From a bacterium (GTDB lineage Bacteria; B130-G9), in contig DATLAJ010000027.1 of the NCBI GenBank assembly GCA_035527515.1, positions 1-26,783 of the forward strand: a DNA stretch of 26,783 nt, read 5' to 3'. A program made the translations under genes and the position numbers. Positions 1-9,469 of this stretch are shown piece after piece (the first letter of the stretch is position 1; every line of letters starts with the position of its first letter). The notes beneath the pieces were generated by a model. That model searched no databases. It was not told where the DNA came from and was given only the letters and a program-made list of their open reading frames with translations.

Positions 1-19
1 ACAGATCAACGACATCGTT

Positions 20-124
20 CGACCCCGTTGGGGTCGCCTTTCAGGAGGTTTGGGGCCACCTGTCCGTAGGCTGGGCCTTCGGCCGGCGCCTACGGCTACT
101 CACGTTCATCCCCTTCCGGGGATG
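20..124. repeat. Cluster of three GC-rich hairpins
   Basis: Three inverted repeats follow one another. At 20-36 CGACCCC pairs with GGGGTCG around GTT. At 64-95 CCGTAGGC pairs with GCCTACGG, enclosing an inner GGCC-TTC-GGCC stem. At 107-124 CATCCCC pairs with GGGGATG around TTCC. No reading frame is supported in 1-291. The hairpins lack U-runs, so they are not ordinary intrinsic terminators. They could be REP-like repeats, or a structured transcript end of a gene left of the window. The rest of the gap to 291 shows only the ribosome binding site of the next gene. Confidence 0.6.
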
Positions 125-291
125 CGGGAACAACGCCGTCACTTGAGCAGGACCGGGCACGATTACGAAAACTCCTCATGAATTAGCCCTTTCATGTGGC
201 CGAAGAGATTGTGGTCAAGGTTAGGAAACTGCTCAGTGAGGGAAGAAATAAGTGATGTCGAAGAGCATTCATTACAGGTAGGAGTTTCGCC

Positions 292-3200
292 ATGAGGTCC
301 AATGCTTCGCTGTGGCTCACAATCGTCCTGAGCATTTCACTAAGCTTCGTAGAGTTTTATGCGTGGGGCTTGTCTGAATCAATCCCGCTTGAAAAGCACC
401 AGTCCCTAACATCGATTGAGGGTATTGCGCTTGGCGACCCGGTGGAGGCCGAACAGAGCAAGCAGGTCCGCTTTGCCCTCTCCGAGGGCCAGATACGGGT
501 TGTTCGCACGCCCGGCGGATGGTCAACCGTCCTGATCGAGGGCTGCACGCTCTCATCGCCCAAGGCCGGAGCGCCTCAGCTGCCGAGAAAGTCGATCCGC
601 CTCTTGCTGCCGAAAGGGGCAACGGTGCTATCCGTCTGCGTCGTCTCGGGGAAAGCCGCCGCGCTCGTCGAGTCGCTCCGGCTGAGCCCCGCCCCAGAAC
701 CGGCCTTTTGGCCGGGGCAGACAACGCCGGCCCTTCGCGAGGATGACGCGATATACAAATGCAAGTCGCCGTTCCCCAAACGCCTGATCGACTACTACGT
801 TGGGAGCGATGGATGCCAGACCGTCGTGACGGTTCGATTCAGCCCGCTCATCTTCTATCCCGCAGAAAGTCGCGTCGTCCTTGTGACCGACGCTGTGCTC
901 AGGATCGACTATGCGCTTGGTCCGGAGGCCGGGCCCAGCGGCGCATTGTTGGAGGGGCCTACCTGCGTCATCATAACGCCCGGGTCGATGTCCACTGCGG
1001 CCGAGGAGATAAGGTCTCAGCACGAGGCTGACGGCATCGAGACCGAGCTCGTCACGTTGGAGTCGATATTCTTCAGCTACGACGAGGCGGAGGACCCGCC
1101 CTACGACGGATACCCCTATGGCTCGCCGATTATACCGATTCAATACGACTACTCCCTGGCCAAGAAGATCGTATCGTTCCTCAGGGACGAGGAGGCGCAT
1201 CCCTCGCTGGAATACGTAACGATTCTGGGAGACGGGGCGTGCGTTCCGGCGAGCTACTACTATCACGACGCCGACTCAGGACTCGGCTTCGACCAGGACT
1301 GGGTCCCGACGGATTTCTTCTATTCCTCACCTGACTACGACCTTGCGCCCAACTACAAGGTAGGCCGGTTGCCCGCGCGGGATGCGGCCCAGGCTACCCT
1401 TGTGGCGCTGAAGATACGCGCCTGGCGGCAGGCTGCACAAGATAGGTCATGGTTTGATAACGTTATGGTCGCTGGCAGTCGCCCATTTAATACCCCCTAC
1501 TACTATGGCGAGCTCATGTCGCTGGATATGCTCAACTCCGGCTATTTTGATGGGATGGCCGTTACAAAGGCGTTCGGGACAGATGGCCGCTACACTGTCG
1601 ATGTTGTCTCTGATGTGCTCAGAAACGGCGGCTATGGTTTTGCTTACGATTCTGGCCATGGGTCTGGGCCGGGCATCAGCGTTGACGACGGGATGATCAC
1701 TAGCTCCGATCTTTTTTCATACACGTCTTCCAACTTCCAGCTTCCGATTGTCGTCTCAATAGCCTGCATCTGCGGTCAATTCGACTCGCCGAGCTATACA
1801 AGGTCATTTGGCGAAGGCGTTGTTCTGTGCCCCGCGGGCGGGATAGCCTACTTCGGCGGGACGCGTATCAACGCCGGGATAGCCTCCCAGGCGTTCGACA
1901 ACGGCAACCTGATCGTGACCAAGCAGGAACACATGGGCGGGATAACGAAGAACATCTTCGCAAGTTTTGCCGCGGGTGAATCGGACCTAGGAGGCCTTTA
2001 CACGGGCGCCATCAACAGGTTCCTCTCCGAGAACGATTGGGACGATTTCCTTGTGCGCCGGACGCTTTTCGAGTTCGTCCTCCTGGGCGATCCGGCACTC
2101 CAGATTCCCAGCTTTCAGGGCGGCGAGGCGAACGAGGTCCCTACCTTTGTGCCCACGAACCCTGATTTCATCAACAACCAGTCGTTGCCAAGCTACACCA
2201 ACAGTCAGCGCAAGACTGTGCGTGCGTCCGTAGAGGCGGACAGCGCGTCGCTGAACTTCAAGCTGGTCAATGCCACCGACGTCGAGGTTGTCGATAGATG
2301 CACTCAGCTCGGCCCCTCGTTCAGCTACGGCTTCAGCCCGGCGGCCGGCTTCAAGCTTTACGTGGTCCGTGCCGAGGCGCAGGATGGCAAGGAGGGCTGG
2401 TTTCTGGTCAATACGGCCTCGTCGCTACTTTGCATTGACGGCGACCTGACCGACTGGGACAGCGAGCTTATTAGGCCGGTAGGCGTCGATCCCACGCTCG
2501 ATTTCAACGACCCAGAATACGACGTCTCCGCCCTCTGGGCATACGCGAACTCCGATTACTGGCACTTCGCGTTCACGGCGACGTGCCAAGACGAAGACAT
2601 GTCCTACGTGCTGGCCATCGACTATCAGGAAGGAGGCGCGGCCGCCGCAAGCGGCCAAGACACCGACGCGGCCGGAAACTACGTAACGTTCGACCCCGAA
2701 TTCGCAGTCGATGCCGAGATATACCTGAACCACGTAACCTGGGTCCCGTGGCTTGGGTGGGAGTCATTCAGAAGCTGCAAGCTGTATCGGTATTCTGGCC
2801 CAAACAACTGGTGGGCTGACTCGTTGCAGTCGATTGGCGCTGTCTTGAGCTATTCTGCGGTAGGCGACCTCGTGGAGCTTGCCGTTCCGGCGAGATACTT
2901 CGGTAGCTACCCAGACATCAACGTTATCCTTTTCTCGGTGCCGTCTGGCGTATCGTCGCCCGCTCAGGACTCAGTCCCCTCCGACCCGGCGACGTTTGAT
3001 TCGCTCACACTTGGCAGGGAGCACGCCAACACACTCTCCCAGTTCGCGCACGTCCCGTGCAAGCCGATAAACTGCATCCTTGGCGCCGGGTTCATGGGAA
3101 GCCACATATCCACCTCGCGCGGCGGAGCGCTGCAAGTGGTGGCGCTGGTCAACCCCGAGTACGGGCGTCCCCAGTCTATGGAAATCTATCTCAATAATGT

Positions 3201-3807
3201 CCCAACGGGGCTTTTTCTCAACGACGGCGGCACAGATGGCGACTACGTTGCCAGCGATGGATTCTGGACCTTTCACGCCGACTGCCCGCCGGGCCTTCTG
3301 CCTGCCGGCCAATACGACCTGTCGATAGTGGCGACAGACGAGCTCGGCGGATGCGTCGGGCAGTGGCCGCAGGTGCTGCTCTCGTTCTGCGACGAGCTGG
3401 CCACGCCTGATGCGATGTTCACATCAACGGCCACACGACGGCTTGCAGCCATCAACCTCCCCGCAATCCCCATTGCGCCTCGCACGGGCGCTCCTGGCTG
3501 CCCCATCCTCTTGGCCAAAGTGGCGAACACGACAACCAATATGTTCGGGTTCACGATCGAGGCGCTTGCCTACGTGCAAGACACGTCGGTGGACGCGATC
3601 GAGGTCTGCTATGCTGGGATGCCTCTGGGCGTGGAGCTTCTGGACGACGGCGCAGGCTGCGACATTGCGGCGGGTGATGGCATATTCTCCGGCTCGTTCT
3701 TTGTCGATCGGGACGTTCCTGTGGGGCGCCAGTACACGCTCGAGCTCGTGCCGCTTACCGATGGCGAACCGGGCCTGGCGTGGCCGTATCTTGCCGTGGA
3801 CGACTGA
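292..3807 (+). CDS. Secreted C25 (gingipain-type) cysteine protease with C-terminal beta-sandwich domains
   Basis: This is a secreted endopeptidase of MEROPS family C25, 1171 aa. Residues 1-25 form a signal peptide. Residues ~40-215 resemble a C25 propeptide and ~225-610 the catalytic domain. The dyad is visible as His456 in SGHGSG and Cys492 in IACICG, matching the TGHG and ACVNG motifs of gingipains. Residue ~713 starts a DGDLTDW segment typical of DOMON/CBM9-like sandwiches. Two Ig-like modules at ~943-993 and ~1086-1137 carry a DDG..GD..A.DG motif known from anchor-type domains. I see no clear type IX secretion sorting domain at the C-terminus. The start is supported by AGGAG at 280-284, seven bases before the ATG. 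It converges on dnaX with 25 bases between them. The substrate is unknown. Confidence 0.88.
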   Translation: MRSNASLWLTIVLSISLSFVEFYAWGLSESIPLEKHQSLTSIEGIALGDPVEAEQSKQVRFALSEGQIRVVRTPGGWSTVLIEGCTLSSPKAGAPQLPRKSIRLLLPKGATVLSVCVVSGKAAALVESLRLSPAPEPAFWPGQTTPALREDDAIYKCKSPFPKRLIDYYVGSDGCQTVVTVRFSPLIFYPAESRVVLVTDAVLRIDYALGPEAGPSGALLEGPTCVIITPGSMSTAAEEIRSQHEADGIETELVTLESIFFSYDEAEDPPYDGYPYGSPIIPIQYDYSLAKKIVSFLRDEEAHPSLEYVTILGDGACVPASYYYHDADSGLGFDQDWVPTDFFYSSPDYDLAPNYKVGRLPARDAAQATLVALKIRAWRQAAQDRSWFDNVMVAGSRPFNTPYYYGELMSLDMLNSGYFDGMAVTKAFGTDGRYTVDVVSDVLRNGGYGFAYDSGHGSGPGISVDDGMITSSDLFSYTSSNFQLPIVVSIACICGQFDSPSYTRSFGEGVVLCPAGGIAYFGGTRINAGIASQAFDNGNLIVTKQEHMGGITKNIFASFAAGESDLGGLYTGAINRFLSENDWDDFLVRRTLFEFVLLGDPALQIPSFQGGEANEVPTFVPTNPDFINNQSLPSYTNSQRKTVRASVEADSASLNFKLVNATDVEVVDRCTQLGPSFSYGFSPAAGFKLYVVRAEAQDGKEGWFLVNTASSLLCIDGDLTDWDSELIRPVGVDPTLDFNDPEYDVSALWAYANSDYWHFAFTATCQDEDMSYVLAIDYQEGGAAAASGQDTDAAGNYVTFDPEFAVDAEIYLNHVTWVPWLGWESFRSCKLYRYSGPNNWWADSLQSIGAVLSYSAVGDLVELAVPARYFGSYPDINVILFSVPSGVSSPAQDSVPSDPATFDSLTLGREHANTLSQFAHVPCKPINCILGAGFMGSHISTSRGGALQVVALVNPEYGRPQSMEIYLNNVPTGLFLNDGGTDGDYVASDGFWTFHADCPPGLLPAGQYDLSIVATDELGGCVGQWPQVLLSFCDELATPDAMFTSTATRRLAAINLPAIPIAPRTGAPGCPILLAKVANTTTNMFGFTIEALAYVQDTSVDAIEVCYAGMPLGVELLDDGAGCDIAAGDGIFSGSFFVDRDVPVGRQYTLELVPLTDGEPGLAWPYLAVDD

Positions 3808-3832
3808 ACTCAGTCTCGCTGTGGTGAGAAAA

Positions 3833-5368
3833 CTACGTGCCGGACGGCTTCGGCTTGTCTGCACTCTCTTTAATGCTGTCGATCACGCCGTCAAAAAGCC
3901 GTAAGGCCTCCTGAACGATCGGGATGTTCGAGGCGTTGTACAGCGCCTCGTTCTCCGGCTTCGGGGAGGCTTTTGCGTTTGAGCCAGCCTTAGCCGTTGG
4001 GGCAGCCTGTTTGGGGGATTCACGGTGCTCTGGCTGGACGAAACGGCTGGCCTCGCTGCGCTCAGCAGTCGCAGGCTGGCTCGAGGCTGCTGGGTCCGCA
4101 GTCTGCGGAGTTGACGTCTTGCTCTGTTTCTCTCCCGCCTGAGAGGCGCCCAAGAAAGTAGCATGTTTGCGAGCCGGGCTGCCGACCGGCTCAAGAAGGC
4201 CTTGCCCAGACGCACCAGCCGACTTCTGCACCTCGCTGAGCTTGGCAAGCAGCGTCTCAACGGAGACGACGTCCGCTATATGGCACAGCCCAAGTGCAGC
4301 GACCTCAAACGCCACCCTGGGTATCGCAGACTTCGTTACCTCGCTCTCGATTGAGAGCAGCCTATCAAGATACGCAAACAGTTTATTCTTGCCAGCCCTA
4401 TCTGCCTGCTCAACAAGCCGCTGCGCCTCGTCCGCACCGAGGTCGAGAAAGGCCAGCCGCTCCCCCTTAGGGACTGAAAGCGAGACCAGCATCTTGTGGA
4501 AATACGAGACGAGTTCGGCGAAAAAACTCCTGAAATTGACTCCCTGATCGAAAAGATTCTCCACGCCTCGTATAACGCCAGCCGGATCGCTATCGATGAG
4601 AGCGTCCACAAAATCGGCGAGGAATGCTGTATCGGTAACGCTGAGCAGCTTCGAGACGTCCTTGAGAGTTAGCCTGTCGGCCCCGATTGAGCGAGCCTGA
4701 TCGAGTATGCTCTGCGCATCTCTGAGCGACCCGCTCGACTTATCGGCTATGAACGCAAGCGCCTCGTCATCGGCCGCTATCCCCTCGGCTTCAGCGATCT
4801 TCTTGAGGCTGGCCACGGTCTCTGAACGGCTGATCCGGCGGAAGATATATCGCTGGCACCGAGATAGAATGGTCGCCGGGATGCGCTCCGGCGCCGTGGT
4901 CGCAAAGACGAACTTGACGTGTGCTGGCGGCTCCTCGAGCGTCTTGAGCAGCGCGTTGAAGGCCTGCGTCGTCAACATGTGCACCTCGTCGATTATGTAT
5001 ATCTTGTAGCGATCGCGGCTGGGAGCATATCTTGCGTTCTCGCGAAGCAGGCGCACGTCATCGACGCTGTTATTCGAGGCGCCATCTATCTCGATCACGT
5101 CGAGGCAATTGCCCTCCGGTATCTCGCGACAGGGGGAACATTTGCAGCAAGGCGTCGGCGTCGGGCCTTTCACGCAGTTGAGCGCTTTGGCGAATATCCT
5201 CGCCGTCGTGGTCTTCCCTACTCCGCGTGGGCCGCAGAACAGCAAAGCGTGCGCTATCTTGTTCTGCCTTATCGCGTTCTGGAGCGTCTTTGCGATGTGC
5301 TCCTGCCCGACCAGCTGCTCAAACGTCGCCGGCCTATATTTCCTCGCTATGACGACGTATTCGGCCAC
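3833..5368 (-). CDS. dnaX: DNA polymerase III subunit gamma/tau
   Basis: This is the clamp-loader ATPase of the replicative DNA polymerase, 511 aa, cytoplasmic. The N-terminal AAA+ domain has Walker A GPRGVGKT at 46-53, the DEVH Walker B at 127-130, an SRCQ sensor segment, and the family's zinc-binding cysteines C65, C74, C77 and C80. Domain III follows to ~370, then a low-complexity Ala/Ser/Pro/Lys linker (~385-470) and a short tail with a conserved-looking QEALRLFDG motif. It is shorter than the 643-aa E. coli tau, so a full tau C-terminal domain is probably absent. The upstream Shine-Dalgarno is weak. recR and ybaB, common dnaX neighbours, are not here. The divergent neighbour is the R-M gene. 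Confidence 0.97.
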   Translation of the reverse strand: MAEYVVIARKYRPATFEQLVGQEHIAKTLQNAIRQNKIAHALLFCGPRGVGKTTTARIFAKALNCVKGPTPTPCCKCSPCREIPEGNCLDVIEIDGASNNSVDDVRLLRENARYAPSRDRYKIYIIDEVHMLTTQAFNALLKTLEEPPAHVKFVFATTAPERIPATILSRCQRYIFRRISRSETVASLKKIAEAEGIAADDEALAFIADKSSGSLRDAQSILDQARSIGADRLTLKDVSKLLSVTDTAFLADFVDALIDSDPAGVIRGVENLFDQGVNFRSFFAELVSYFHKMLVSLSVPKGERLAFLDLGADEAQRLVEQADRAGKNKLFAYLDRLLSIESEVTKSAIPRVAFEVAALGLCHIADVVSVETLLAKLSEVQKSAGASGQGLLEPVGSPARKHATFLGASQAGEKQSKTSTPQTADPAASSQPATAERSEASRFVQPEHRESPKQAAPTAKAGSNAKASPKPENEALYNASNIPIVQEALRLFDGVIDSIKESADKPKPSGT

Positions 5369-5538
5369 ATTCAGGTTCCCACTCTTGTGTCGAAAACTAT
5401 GCGCACTTAAGCTCGCGCATCAAATACAGTGTGCAGAGCAGGCTCCCTCATGTCAACGGACTGACCAAAATCGCCAGGACGAGGTCTAACCGCCCAGCGC
5501 CCTTGACCTGCATATCCTCCATGCGTAGAATCCAGTTT

Positions 5539-8500
5539 ATGACTGACGCGCCCGACATTGTAAAACGCCTCGTCGAGACCTTTCGCGAGAACATCGACTC
5601 CTACCGCTCCAGTTCATATAACGAGGCGCAGGTCCGCATCGAGTTCATCGACCCGATGTTCAAGGCCCTCGGCTGGGACATGGACAACGAGGCGGGCTAT
5701 GCGGAGGCCTTCAAGGACGTCATCCACGAGGCCGCCATCAAGGTTGGCGGCGCGACGAAGGCCCCGGACTACTGTTTCCGCATTGGCGGGACGCGGAAGT
5801 TCTTTCTGGAAGCCAAGAAGCCCGCCGTCAGCATCCGAAACGCCCCCGAGCCAGCATATCAGCTCCGCCGCTACGCCTGGTCGGCCAAGCTCCCGCTGAG
5901 CATCCTGACGGACTTTGAGGAGTTCGCGGTCTATGACTGCCGGACCCGGCCGCTGCCCAACGATAAGTCTTCCATGGGACGCACGCTCTATCTCAAATAC
6001 ACCGACTACCTCGACCACTGGGACGAGATCGCGGGCATCTTCTCCAAAGAGGCGATCCTGAAAGGCTCGTTCGACAAATACGCCGTATCGACGCGCCGCA
6101 AGCGAGGCACGGCCGAGGTGGACGCCTCGTTCCTGGCGGAGATCGAATCCTGGCGGGACGTGCTGGCCCGCAATATCGCCCTCCGCAACAAGGGCCTCGG
6201 CGTGCGGGAGCTGAATCACGCCGTCCAGCGAACCGTTGATCGCATGATCTTCTTGCGTATTTGCGAGGACAGGGGCATCGAGAACTACGGGCGGCTCCAG
6301 GCGCTTCTCAATGGGCCGCACACCTACGAGCGGCTGGCGGAGCTGTTCCATCGGGCGGACGAGCGCTACAACTCAGGGCTGTTTCATTTCCAGCGGGAGA
6401 AAGGCCGGGAGGACCACGACGGCTGGACGTTGGATTTGGTCATAGACGACAAGGTGCTCAAGGAGATCATCAAGCGGCTCTACTATCCCGACTGCCCGTT
6501 CGAGTTCTCCGTCCTGCCCGCCGACATTCTCGGCCAGATATACGAGCAGTTCTTAGGCAAGGTCATCCGCCTCACCAAGGGCCATCAGGCGAAAGTTGAG
6601 TTCAAGCCCGAGGTCCGAAAGGCCGGCGGCGTCTATTACACCCCAACATACATCGTGGATTACATCGTCAAGAACACAGTCGGGAAGCTCTGCCAAAAGA
6701 GCACTCCCGCAAAAGTCGCCAAGATGCGGATACTCGATCCCGCGTGCGGCTCAGGGTCTTTCCTGCTCGGCGCATATCAGTTCCTGCTCGACTGGCACCT
6801 GAAGTGGTACATAGACAACGACCCCGAAAAGCACGCACGCGGCAAGAAGCCCGCAGTCTATCAGGCAGCCCACAACGACTGGCGGCTGACAACGGCGAGG
6901 CGCAAGGAGATTCTCCTGAACAACGTCTTTGGCGTTGACATCGACACGCAGGCGGTCGAGGTCACAAAACTCTCGCTGCTTCTCAAGGTCCTGGAAGGCC
7001 AGACCGCTGAGGGCATCAAGCAGCAGCTCGCCCTCTTCCACCAACGAGCGCTGCCCGACCTTTCAAGCAACATCAAGTGCGGCAACAGCCTCATCGGCCC
7101 CGACTTCTACGAGGGCAAGCAGATGTCCATGTTCGACCAGGAGGAGGTCTATCGCATCAACGCCTTCGACTGGAACAACGAGTTCCCCGACATCATGCAG
7201 CGCGGCGGCTTCGACGCCGTGATAGGCAACCCGCCGTATGTGCGCCAGGAGACTTTGGGGCATCACTTCAAAGATTACGTGAAAAGGCACTTTCAGAGCT
7301 TCGCCGGGACTGCGGACATTTACGTGTATTTCATTGAGCAATCGCACCGTGTGCTTAAGTCCCGGGCCTATTTCGGGATGATTTGCTCAAACAAATTCAT
7401 GCGCGCCAGTTATGGCAAGGCGTTGCGAGATTACCTTGCCACCCGGACGACTTTGCGACAGATTGTGGATTTCGGCGAGCTTCCTGTATTTCAGAAAGCC
7501 GCAACCTTCCCTGCGATCTTCTTGACGCAAAACGTCGAAGCTAGTGAACAGGAGTTCATATATGCCCCGATCAAGCGACTCCTCTTCAGCTCACTCGGTG
7601 AAGAGGTGCGCCGGCTCGGTATGAACTTAGATAAGCGTTCGCTTTCCGGACAGAACTGGACGTTGGCTCGGGGCGAAGAGATCGCGGTTTTCGAGAAGAT
7701 GGGACTGAAAGCCGTCGCTCTCAACGAATACATCCACGGCAAGATTTTTATGGGAATCAAGACCGGCCTAAACAAGGCATTCGTCATTGATCGCGAAACG
7801 CGACACAGATTGATCTCTGAGGACCCAAAATCCGCAGACATCATCCGGCCTTTTGTCCTTGGGGATGATGTTCGCAGATATCACATTGCTCCGCGCGAAA
7901 GGTACCTTCTTTTCATCCCCAACCAATGGACGCGCGAAAGGGGGCGAGATGCATCCGACCTGAAGAAATGGTTCAGAGAGAACTATCCTGCGGTTTTTCG
8001 GCATCTTGAGCCTTTCGAGCTTGCGGCGAAAAAACGCTGCGACAAGGGAGAACATTGGTGGGAGTTGAGGGCCTGCAGCTATTACGCTGAATTTGCAGAA
8101 CCAAAGATCATCTACCCAGACATTTCAAAAGGCCGTCGACTTACGATTGATCGTGACGGCCTTCTATCCGGCAACACAACCTATTTTCTGTCTACTGACG
8201 ATGTCTACCTCTTGGGTGTTCTCAACTCCAGGCTCATTTTTTCTTACTTCAAACGGGTTGCCGCCGTGCTTGGCGATGCGGACAAGGCCGGGAGGATGCG
8301 ATGGTTCTCGCAAGACGTGGGAAAACTCCCAATTCGTCGGATCGACTTCGATGACCCGGCGGACAAGGCGCGTCACGATCGGATGGTTGAGTTGGTTGAG
8401 CGGATGCTTGATCTGCACAAGCGGCTTTCGGAGGTTCGGACGGAGCACGACAAGGAGGTCTTGCGGCGGCAGATCGCGCTGACGGACGCCGAGATCGACC

Positions 8501-8565
8501 GCCTGGTCTATGAGCTCTACGGCCTGACGGACGAAGAGATTAAGATTGTTGAGGGAAAAGGCTAA
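5539..8565 (+). CDS. Type IIG restriction-modification enzyme (Eco57I-like, N6-adenine methylase with fused nuclease)
   Basis: This is a single polypeptide of ~1008 aa for DNA cleavage and adenine methylation. The N-terminal PD-(D/E)xK nuclease shows E29, then D77 and E91-A-K93 (APDY...LEAKKP), as in HsdR_N-like domains. Methylase motif I is DPACGSGSF from residue 400 and motif IV is NPPY at 564-567, the N6-adenine class. A TaqI-like specificity domain occupies ~600-930 and a coiled region with the YELYGLT ending closes the protein. The frame is open from an ATG at 5431, but similarity begins at MTDAPDIV, so I chose 5539; ATG 5521 is an alternative and none has a strong Shine-Dalgarno. The part encoding the specificity domain (about 7250-8330) looks more A+T-rich than both flanks. 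No separate R, M or S gene adjoins it. Confidence 0.9.
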   Translation: MTDAPDIVKRLVETFRENIDSYRSSSYNEAQVRIEFIDPMFKALGWDMDNEAGYAEAFKDVIHEAAIKVGGATKAPDYCFRIGGTRKFFLEAKKPAVSIRNAPEPAYQLRRYAWSAKLPLSILTDFEEFAVYDCRTRPLPNDKSSMGRTLYLKYTDYLDHWDEIAGIFSKEAILKGSFDKYAVSTRRKRGTAEVDASFLAEIESWRDVLARNIALRNKGLGVRELNHAVQRTVDRMIFLRICEDRGIENYGRLQALLNGPHTYERLAELFHRADERYNSGLFHFQREKGREDHDGWTLDLVIDDKVLKEIIKRLYYPDCPFEFSVLPADILGQIYEQFLGKVIRLTKGHQAKVEFKPEVRKAGGVYYTPTYIVDYIVKNTVGKLCQKSTPAKVAKMRILDPACGSGSFLLGAYQFLLDWHLKWYIDNDPEKHARGKKPAVYQAAHNDWRLTTARRKEILLNNVFGVDIDTQAVEVTKLSLLLKVLEGQTAEGIKQQLALFHQRALPDLSSNIKCGNSLIGPDFYEGKQMSMFDQEEVYRINAFDWNNEFPDIMQRGGFDAVIGNPPYVRQETLGHHFKDYVKRHFQSFAGTADIYVYFIEQSHRVLKSRAYFGMICSNKFMRASYGKALRDYLATRTTLRQIVDFGELPVFQKAATFPAIFLTQNVEASEQEFIYAPIKRLLFSSLGEEVRRLGMNLDKRSLSGQNWTLARGEEIAVFEKMGLKAVALNEYIHGKIFMGIKTGLNKAFVIDRETRHRLISEDPKSADIIRPFVLGDDVRRYHIAPRERYLLFIPNQWTRERGRDASDLKKWFRENYPAVFRHLEPFELAAKKRCDKGEHWWELRACSYYAEFAEPKIIYPDISKGRRLTIDRDGLLSGNTTYFLSTDDVYLLGVLNSRLIFSYFKRVAAVLGDADKAGRMRWFSQDVGKLPIRRIDFDDPADKARHDRMVELVERMLDLHKRLSEVRTEHDKEVLRRQIALTDAEIDRLVYELYGLTDEEIKIVEGKG

Positions 8566-8687
8566 CGTTCAATATTCCAGCGAAAGCACACTGCCGATTC
8601 TTAGCAACGAAGACGGAGTATAATCTCTAGATCTCTCGCCTTGCCACTGCCCAAAGAAGACGCGGCCCATATCCGGCTCAGAGTTAC

Positions 8688-9227
8688 TCAAACCCGGAAC
8701 TCGAGTTCTGCATACTGCTCCTTGTAGTGAGTGAGATCTATTATGATCTTCTCCTTGTATTCCCGGGCGTGTTTCCCCAAGCCGTCGTTGTATCGAATCT
8801 GGCCCTCGAACGTCTCATGAGAAGCTTTGGAGATCAATCTAGCGTTGGTGCTGATGAGCCTATTGATCTCCTGTCCCGGAGCCAGCATTCCGATTGAAGT
8901 CCGCGTGAACGGGTTCTCCCGATTCCTGGGGCTTGGAGCATTCTTAGGTGGTTCCTTGCCCCAAATGGCTTCGATGATGTTCGGGCTGTATTCTGCTATG
9001 ACATCGAACGCTGGGGTGAGTCCCGAGTTCTTGATGAACAGTCGCTGTGTGCCATCGCACGCATCACCTAGACGTATGGACACGATCGGTCGAAGGCGGC
9101 TCCGTTCCAGTTCTTTGCTGATCTTGTCGGATTTGCCCATGTGCTTCAGGAGGAAAATGCTTATTATGGCATAAACAAGGACACTGATCGCCATTATGAA
9201 GCCGTTGTGCGCCTCAAACCAATCCAC
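8688..9227 (-). CDS. Small membrane-anchored protein of unknown function
   Basis: I do not recognise this 179-aa protein. Residues ~10-29 form one transmembrane helix, followed by a basic stretch and a ~130-residue domain that looks like a beta-sandwich. That domain has an FIKNSGLTPAFDV segment and a later MLAPGQE turn, a pattern shared by many small single-pass proteins of unknown role. The start is GTG at 9227; an in-frame stop lies seven codons further upstream and no ATG is available. It sits on the opposite strand between the R-M gene and a partial second copy of that gene's 3' end, so it probably arrived as cargo. Its base composition looks more A+T-rich than the housekeeping genes. A link to restriction or defence is inference from position only. 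Confidence 0.6.
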   Translation of the reverse strand: MDWFEAHNGFIMAISVLVYAIISIFLLKHMGKSDKISKELERSRLRPIVSIRLGDACDGTQRLFIKNSGLTPAFDVIAEYSPNIIEAIWGKEPPKNAPSPRNRENPFTRTSIGMLAPGQEINRLISTNARLISKASHETFEGQIRYNDGLGKHAREYKEKIIIDLTHYKEQYAELEFRV

Positions 9228-9345
9228 TATATGCCCGATCCAAGTTCATTCTTGTACTCGCTCGTTGTATGTGATATACGTGTCACAGCCTCGATTTGTA
9301 CTACATATAGATACGTTTGCCAAGCCTTCCTCGGTTGTGAGCGAT

Positions 9346-9394
9346 GCTCTACGGGCTGACGGAGGCGGAGATTAAGATTGTCGAAGGGAGGTGA
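9346..9394 (+). pseudogene. Duplicate of the 3' end of the R-M gene
   Basis: This stretch encodes LYGLTEAEIKIVEGR followed by TGA. It matches the end of the R-M protein (LYGLTDEEIKIVEG). At base level 9346-9387 agrees with 8514-8555 at about 36 of 42 positions. It has no supported start and nothing else of the gene precedes it. It marks either a second, lost R-M gene or the far side of an insertion that split the original 3' end. Together with the intact copy it brackets the 179-aa membrane-protein gene. Confidence 0.7.
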
Positions 9395-9400
9395 CCAATT

Positions 9401-9437
9401 GTGGATTGCAGATTGCGGATTGCGGATTGCGGATTGA
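9401..9437 (+). repeat. Heptamer tandem repeat (GCGGATT)
   Basis: Five consecutive 7-bp units are seen: GTGGATT, GCAGATT, then GCGGATT three times. The array starts seven bases after the stop codon of the R-M 3' duplicate. An isolated related unit (GCGGATT) occurs again near 9525. It resembles the heptanucleotide STRR class known from cyanobacteria in form only; I make no claim of relatedness. Confidence 0.85.
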
Positions 9438-9469
9438 AAGTTCCGCTTCCGTTGTGGTTACCCTTCTTT

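Noticed and set aside
628-1266. A 212-codon minus-strand frame inside the protease gene
   Set aside because: It is antisense to the catalytic domain, shows no motif or ribosome binding site, and has the composition of a shadow frame.
5539-8565. Reading the R-M protein as BREX PglX
   Set aside because: It carries its own PD-(D/E)xK nuclease motif and no other BREX genes (brxA, brxB, brxC, pglZ, brxL) are present.
9401-9437. The heptamer array as a CRISPR array
   Set aside because: Units are seven bases long and directly abutting, with no spacers and no cas genes.
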